A stretch of DNA of 9,452 nucleotides, from the NCBI GenBank assembly GCA_964537245.1, contig CAZHZL010000088.1, positions 1 to 9,452 of the forward strand, in the 5' to 3' direction. This document shows positions 6,069 to 9,452 of the stretch, one piece after another. A program made the translations under genes and the position numbers. The notes under the pieces were generated by a model. That model did no database searches. It worked only from the letters and a program-made list of their open reading frames with translations, and was not told the DNA's origin. The first letter of the stretch is position 1; each line of letters starts with the position of its first letter. Source of the DNA: UMGS1840 sp964537245 (lineage in GTDB: Bacteria; Bacillota; Clostridia; UMGS1840).

Positions 6069-6257
6069 TTAAGTTTTATTCTTTTGCAGATAATCTATTA
6101 TTACAGATTTATCAATTTCTTTTATTTTATCTCTTGCGTTGCCGTGTCGGGTTATATATTCGATATTTCCAAGTTCAATGTAACCCCGAAGCTGCTCAAT
6201 AGGATCGTAGCCCCTTTCTTTCAAAAGGCTTATAATCTCGCTTAATTTTACATTCAA
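6069..6257 (-). CDS. Short IreB/UPF0297-family protein
   Basis: This 62-aa protein matches the core of IreB-type regulators (UPF0297, YrzL in Bacillus): GYDPIEQLRGYIELGNIEYITRH corresponds to the family's GYNPINQIVGYLxSGDPAYIxxH, and NARDKIKEID to its DARNxIRKxER. In Enterococcus, IreB is phosphorylated by the Ser/Thr kinase IreK and affects cephalosporin resistance. Usual members are 80-90 aa. This one lacks the N-terminal tail that carries the phosphorylated threonines. A TAG two codons upstream forces the start to TTG at 6257, which has an AAGGGG motif about 11 bases before it. It follows the nuclease-like gene by 38 bases and may be cotranscribed. Given its divergence and location it is probably a paralogue, not the housekeeping copy. 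Confidence 0.75.
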   Translation of the reverse strand: MNVKLSEIISLLKERGYDPIEQLRGYIELGNIEYITRHGNARDKIKEIDKSVIIDYLQKNKT

Positions 6258-6295
6258 TTTCTATATACCCCTTTTTCTTTTTAAGATTTTTCAAT

Positions 6296-7579
6296 TCAGA
6301 ATTTCTTATCATTAATTTCATCAATATATGCTTTCGCAAGGTCTTTGATGCTATTATATTCATCAGGTCTTTCGGACGATAATCCTTTTGCAATTTGTCT
6401 TCGATATGATTTGATGAATTCAATTTCAAGAATAGGATCTAAACATTCTACATTGATATGAAATCTATATCTGTCAAAATCAAACTCTAAGATTCGTTCA
6501 ATAAATCTTAAATTAGGATACATTACATCAATTTCTTTGCATTCATTGTAAATTTCTTCTAAACTACTTGCCTTTGCGATACTCTCATATAAGGTTGATG
6601 AACTAACAATAGGGGTATTTTCATCTATCGGAATATCATACCCACAATATCTATGTGATACAATAACACCAAATATTTTATTTAAGTTTGTTTTTACATC
6701 ATAATTTTTTTGAATCTCTCCCCAACTTTCTTTTATTGCTTTTAGTTGTTCAGGCATTTTATTTAATGCTTTTTCCAACTCACTATCAAGATTTTTCGTC
6801 TCACAAAACGATTGTGGATAATAAAAATGTTTTACCTCTATATACAAGGCGCTGCCATTTTCATCTACCAATAATAAATCACATTCTCGACGATTCTTTT
6901 TTTGGAAAGGGATTCTTACGTGGAAATTAGGAATCGCTTTTACATTTGGATTCTTATATTTTATCATTTCTATTATCAATGGAATAATTCTTTCTTTGAT
7001 TTTATCTTTAATTCTCAGATACCGTGAATTATCACATTTTCGCGTGTAGTTTAAAAACTGAGATTCACATGAATCGTTAAATAAAACAACTAACGGATTA
7101 ACAAACATATAGCCATCAGATGTACGATTTATCGGAGCATCAGTAATGTTTAATTTTGGATAAAGTTTATCTGTTGTGATTTTAAAAACATGTTCTTCAA
7201 GTGCTTGTTCATATAATTCTTCATTTTCTTCTGGTACATAATCTTTTATTTTTTTTACTCCTTCTGGAGACAATAATATCATCATTTTTTGAGAGTCTAA
7301 AGAAACAATATCAAAATCCTGTTTGTATAGCTTATTAAATCTACGCATAGAAGCTAACACAAAGAAGAAACTAATGCCACCATAACAAAGTCTGGAATAT
7401 GGCTCATAATCTTCATACAACATATTTTCGTTCCAAAAATGCATATAAATATTTGCTAATTTCATAGCTGTATTTTCATCATCTTCTTGCTGCATTTTGC
7501 CGTTTGCAATCTGTAGTGTATAGCTCAATGCTTTGCGAATTGAATAATCTGAAATAAATTTATAATTCTTTTTAGGCAT
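6296..7579 (-). CDS. Unrecognised protein with PD-(D/E)XK nuclease-like motif
   Basis: I do not recognise a family for this 427-aa protein. Residues 231-250 fit a PD-(D/E)XK core: D234 in RRECDLLLV, then E248-V-K250 at the end of the next strand (ALYIEVKHF), followed by a helix with Q278 (PEQLKAIKESW). The N-terminal 190 residues are mixed helical with aromatic-rich stretches (FWNENMLYEDYEPYSRLCYGG, described here as residues 48-68) and no membrane segment. The C-terminus is helical and charged. The ATG at 7579 is the first start after an upstream TGA, but it has no Shine-Dalgarno sequence, and neither does the next ATG. It lies downstream of an ATPase that also ends in a nuclease-like domain. 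A nucleic-acid-cutting or DNA-binding role is inference; solitary motifs of this type can be inactive. Confidence 0.75.
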   Translation of the reverse strand: MPKKNYKFISDYSIRKALSYTLQIANGKMQQEDDENTAMKLANIYMHFWNENMLYEDYEPYSRLCYGGISFFFVLASMRRFNKLYKQDFDIVSLDSQKMMILLSPEGVKKIKDYVPEENEELYEQALEEHVFKITTDKLYPKLNITDAPINRTSDGYMFVNPLVVLFNDSCESQFLNYTRKCDNSRYLRIKDKIKERIIPLIIEMIKYKNPNVKAIPNFHVRIPFQKKNRRECDLLLVDENGSALYIEVKHFYYPQSFCETKNLDSELEKALNKMPEQLKAIKESWGEIQKNYDVKTNLNKIFGVIVSHRYCGYDIPIDENTPIVSSSTLYESIAKASSLEEIYNECKEIDVMYPNLRFIERILEFDFDRYRFHINVECLDPILEIEFIKSYRRQIAKGLSSERPDEYNSIKDLAKAYIDEINDKKF

Positions 7580-7725
7580 TTTTTTATTTCAAAAGCTATA
7601 TTTTTGCCTCGAATTTTTATAAAAGCTTTTTTTGAATGCAATAACGGAAAAATATCACAAAGCAAAGAATAGTGCATACCACGAATAATCATATTATAAT
7701 AGTGCTTAATTTTCTCTGATAGCAT
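7525..7725 (-). CDS. Doubtful 66-aa frame between ATPase and nuclease-like genes
   Basis: A 66-aa frame starts 11 bases after the ATPase stop and overlaps the first 55 bases of the 427-aa gene in another frame. It matches nothing I know, and AAGAAG abuts its ATG too closely to be a good ribosome-binding site. It crosses the next gene's start at a run of seven A residues (7585-7579), where a one-base slip would join its first 49 or so residues to that protein. It may be a small gene, a displaced N-terminus, or chance. Confidence 0.22.
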   Translation of the reverse strand: MLSEKIKHYYNMIIRGMHYSLLCDIFPLLHSKKAFIKIRGKNIAFEIKKCLKRIINLFQIIQFAKH

Positions 7726-7736
7726 CTTCTTAAAAT

Positions 7737-9173
7737 TTAGTTTACACTATGTTTCAAAAGTTCAACAGCATCAACCAATAATAGTTTTTCATCTGTTTGA
7801 GCTGCTTCAATCACTGCATCCGTAAATCCTGAAAGTGAAAATAAATAATAATAGCTATCTCCGGTAAATTCCATTTTTTCTTTAAGTTTTCTTAATTCTC
7901 CGTTATCAAATAATTCTGTACGGAATTTACACTCTCCTATTATAAATTTTTTTTCATCTTTATCAGCAGCAATAATATCAATTTCTTCCGGAAAGCTTCT
8001 TTTTTTGCCATCAACTTTTTTTGTAACATTTCCCCACCAGCGTCCGATTTTTGAAAATCTGAACGGAAGCTCTCTTTGTTTGTTCATACTGTACATATAT
8101 TCAATACATACCTTTTCAAAGGACTTCGATGCAAACTTGTGTAACGAACCTTCTATATAATCCTCCCATACACCTAAAGCATCATCCATCTCAAGATCAG
8201 ATAAATTAGAGTAACAAAAAGCATACCAGAATCTAAAATAATTATCCGTAAGATTATATAATCCTTTACTACTGCTTGCACGCTCTTTTGCGCTCGAAAG
8301 AACCGAAAATTCCCTTTCAACAATTCCGAGCTCAATAAGATTTTTTAAATATACACTGAGTTTACTTTTTTCAATACCTGTCTTTGTCAGCAATTCGTTA
8401 AAAGCTGTATTTCCGAGAGCTATGGCTTCAATAACAGTATTGTAAATTGAAGTCTCACGAAGTTCTTGTCTGAGTAAAAATTCAACTTCTGAATAAAGGA
8501 CAGTACCTTTCGTAAGAATTCTATCTATTATATTTTCTTTGAGTGAACATTTAGAGTTAAATTGCTTTAAATAATGTGGAATACCTCCAAGTATTGAGTA
8601 GGCAATAAGCTTTTCCTCATCAGAAAAATCAGGTAAAAATTTTATTGCATCATAATACGGCATTGGAAGCATCTTATAAATCCCCGTTGTTCTTCCATAA
8701 AGAGGATTTTTCTCCGACAAAAGTTCTTTTTCTATAAAACTCATCGAACTTCCGCATAGAACCAACATTATATTTTTGTTTTTCAAAACAGTATCCCATG
8801 CAATCTGTAAAATCGAAGGAATACTAGGATTATTTTTACACATATACGGAAACTCATCAATTACTATTATTGTTTTTTGTTTTCCTTCCATTTCGCCGAT
8901 AAACGAAAATGCCTTATCCCAATCAGAAAAAACATCTGTATACGCTTTTATCTCTGGCTTCCACGAGAGCAGAGCTTCTGAAAATTCAGCAAGTTGTTTT
9001 TCAGTTGTGTACTCACGACAAGAATAAAAAACGCTTGGTTTTCCCTTGCAAAACTCTGTTAATGTTTCTGTTTTACCAACTCTGCGTCTGCCATACAAAA
9101 CAACAAATTCCGCATTATCGCTTTCATAACACTTATTCAAAAATTTTAATTCATTTTCACGTCCGATAAACAT
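7737..9173 (-). CDS. P-loop ATPase, archaeal-ATPase/DUF234 type, with nuclease-like C-terminus
   Basis: This 478-aa protein belongs to the STAND-like ATPases annotated as ATP-binding protein, AAA family, DUF234. It opens with FIGRENEL and has Walker A GRRRVGKT (28-35), Walker B IIVIDE (102-107) and a sensor-like LVLCGSSMSF (137-146). A winged helix follows at about 240-290 (FNELLTKTGIEKSKLSVYLK region, 258-277). The DUF234 part carries a PD-(D/E)XK-like signature with D399 (EEIDII) and E414-C-K416 (IIGECKF). ATG at 9173 has GAGGAG 7 bases upstream. It has its own promoter with direct repeats at the start site, which the winged helix might bind for self-control. The function of the family is poorly known; many members sit in accessory DNA. 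It is intact by length and motifs. Confidence 0.88.
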   Translation of the reverse strand: MFIGRENELKFLNKCYESDNAEFVVLYGRRRVGKTETLTEFCKGKPSVFYSCREYTTEKQLAEFSEALLSWKPEIKAYTDVFSDWDKAFSFIGEMEGKQKTIIVIDEFPYMCKNNPSIPSILQIAWDTVLKNKNIMLVLCGSSMSFIEKELLSEKNPLYGRTTGIYKMLPMPYYDAIKFLPDFSDEEKLIAYSILGGIPHYLKQFNSKCSLKENIIDRILTKGTVLYSEVEFLLRQELRETSIYNTVIEAIALGNTAFNELLTKTGIEKSKLSVYLKNLIELGIVEREFSVLSSAKERASSSKGLYNLTDNYFRFWYAFCYSNLSDLEMDDALGVWEDYIEGSLHKFASKSFEKVCIEYMYSMNKQRELPFRFSKIGRWWGNVTKKVDGKKRSFPEEIDIIAADKDEKKFIIGECKFRTELFDNGELRKLKEKMEFTGDSYYYLFSLSGFTDAVIEAAQTDEKLLLVDAVELLKHSVN

Positions 9174-9202
9174 ATTTGCTCTCCTCTTAAAATTTTAGTT
9201 CA

Positions 9203-9230
9203 ATTTGACTAATCACGATTTGACTAATCA
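9203..9230. repeat. Two 13-bp direct repeats at the ATPase transcription start
   Basis: ATTTGACTAATCA occurs at 9203-9215 and again at 9218-9230, separated by CG, so the copies are 15 bp apart. Each contains an imperfect palindrome, TGACTAATCA. They follow directly on the -10 box, covering about -5 to +22 of the predicted transcript, where a bound repressor would block initiation. Confidence 0.8.
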
Positions 9231-9231
9231 T

Positions 9232-9260
9232 ATTTTAACATATTATTTCAAAAATGTCAA
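9232..9260 (-). promoter_or_regulatory. Strong sigma-A promoter of the ATPase gene
   Basis: Consensus TTGACA at 9260-9255 and TAAAAT at 9237-9232 are 17 bases apart. The start is predicted near 9225, leaving a leader of about 50 bases. The -35 box is only 7 bases beyond the stop codon of the upstream gene. Confidence 0.82.
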
Positions 9261-9267
9261 TACCCTA

Positions 9268-9452
9268 TTACAATATGTTTATTTTCCCGTGTTTTTTATG
9301 TACATCTGTTGTTTTATTTCTTATATCAACAACCTGTGATGTCATAAGTGCTTCACCATTCATTATTTGAATAAATGCACGACAACCTTTTTCAAGATTA
9401 TAGCTGAGTTTGCCTTTTATTTCTTCAATGCGCTTGTTATAACACAATTTTG
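9268..9452 (-). CDS. C-terminal end of an unrecognised gene (5' end outside window)
   Basis: A frame entering from the right edge reads 60 codons to a TAA at 9270-9268. The peptide contains IEEIKGKLSYNLEKG, an amphipathic helix-like stretch, then CRAFIQIMNGEALMTSQVV, then a basic tail rich in Lys and His. I do not recognise it. The frame has no stop over its whole visible length and follows the same strand as its neighbours, and the next promoter begins right after its end, which supports it as real. A TTG near the window edge could be its start if the protein is short, but no upstream sequence is available to test that. Confidence 0.6.
   Translation of the reverse strand, partial: KLCYNKRIEEIKGKLSYNLEKGCRAFIQIMNGEALMTSQVVDIRNKTTDVHKKHGKINIL

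Noticed and set aside
6196..6429. A 77-aa minus-strand frame bridging the nuclease-like and IreB-like genes
   Set aside because: It overlaps both better-supported genes in a different frame and ends inside the IreB core. Its sequence is a low-complexity Lys-rich read-through.
1..9452. CRISPR arrays, tRNA or rRNA genes, complete insertion sequences
   Set aside because: No regularly spaced repeats, cloverleaf-like conserved arms, rRNA signatures or intact transposase genes were seen on either strand.

Overview
The window looks like part of the chromosome of a low-G+C Firmicute, most likely an anaerobic Clostridia of gut or similar origin. The DNA is A+T-rich, ribosome-binding sites are strong GGAG/GAGGAG types, and the promoters fit the sigma-A pattern with 17-bp spacers. 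The families present (a Clostridia-type dGTPase, class I mannose-6-phosphate isomerase, a DUF1189 membrane protein, an IreB/UPF0297 homologue, and the C-terminal part of a large serine recombinase) point the same way. Every gene I can support lies on the minus strand, so the story runs from high to low coordinates. There are no rRNA or tRNA genes, CRISPR arrays or complete insertion sequences.

Right part (about 9452 to 5200), accessory in character. The tail of an unrecognised gene ends at 9268. A near-consensus promoter with two exact 13-bp direct repeats at its start site drives a 478-aa P-loop ATPase of the archaeal-ATPase/DUF234 type, which carries a winged helix and a PD-(D/E)XK-like C-terminus. 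Next come a 427-aa protein with its own PD-(D/E)XK-like motif and no recognisable family, a 62-aa IreB-like protein with a TTG start, and a recombinase that has lost its catalytic N-terminal half. The recombinase remnant suggests an old integrated element. The ATPase and nuclease-like genes could be its cargo, possibly defensive, but that is inference.

Left part (5200 to 300), metabolic. One transcription unit appears to start at an extended -10 promoter at 5158-5130. It reads through a DUF1189 membrane domain joined in frame to mannose-6-phosphate isomerase, then a cytoplasmic glycoside hydrolase of the GHL6 type, then an HD-domain dGTPase. It ends at a clear intrinsic terminator (295-260). 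The isomerase half also has its own perfect Shine-Dalgarno sequence and a TTG start exactly where free-standing isomerases begin. The joined frame may therefore be two coupled genes fused by a one-base change, or a fusion with an internal restart.

Left edge (229 to 1). A second promoter follows the terminator. Its predicted transcript starts at the 5' arm of a 15-bp stem, which encloses a second 13-bp stem. The loop of the second stem is complementary, over 13 bases plus a wobble, to the stretch from the last base of a GGAG motif to the A of an ATG at position 10. This is a strong candidate for a cis-regulatory RNA leader with a ribosome-blocking pseudoknot, controlling a gene that lies just outside the window. 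It is the observation I consider most worth following up.
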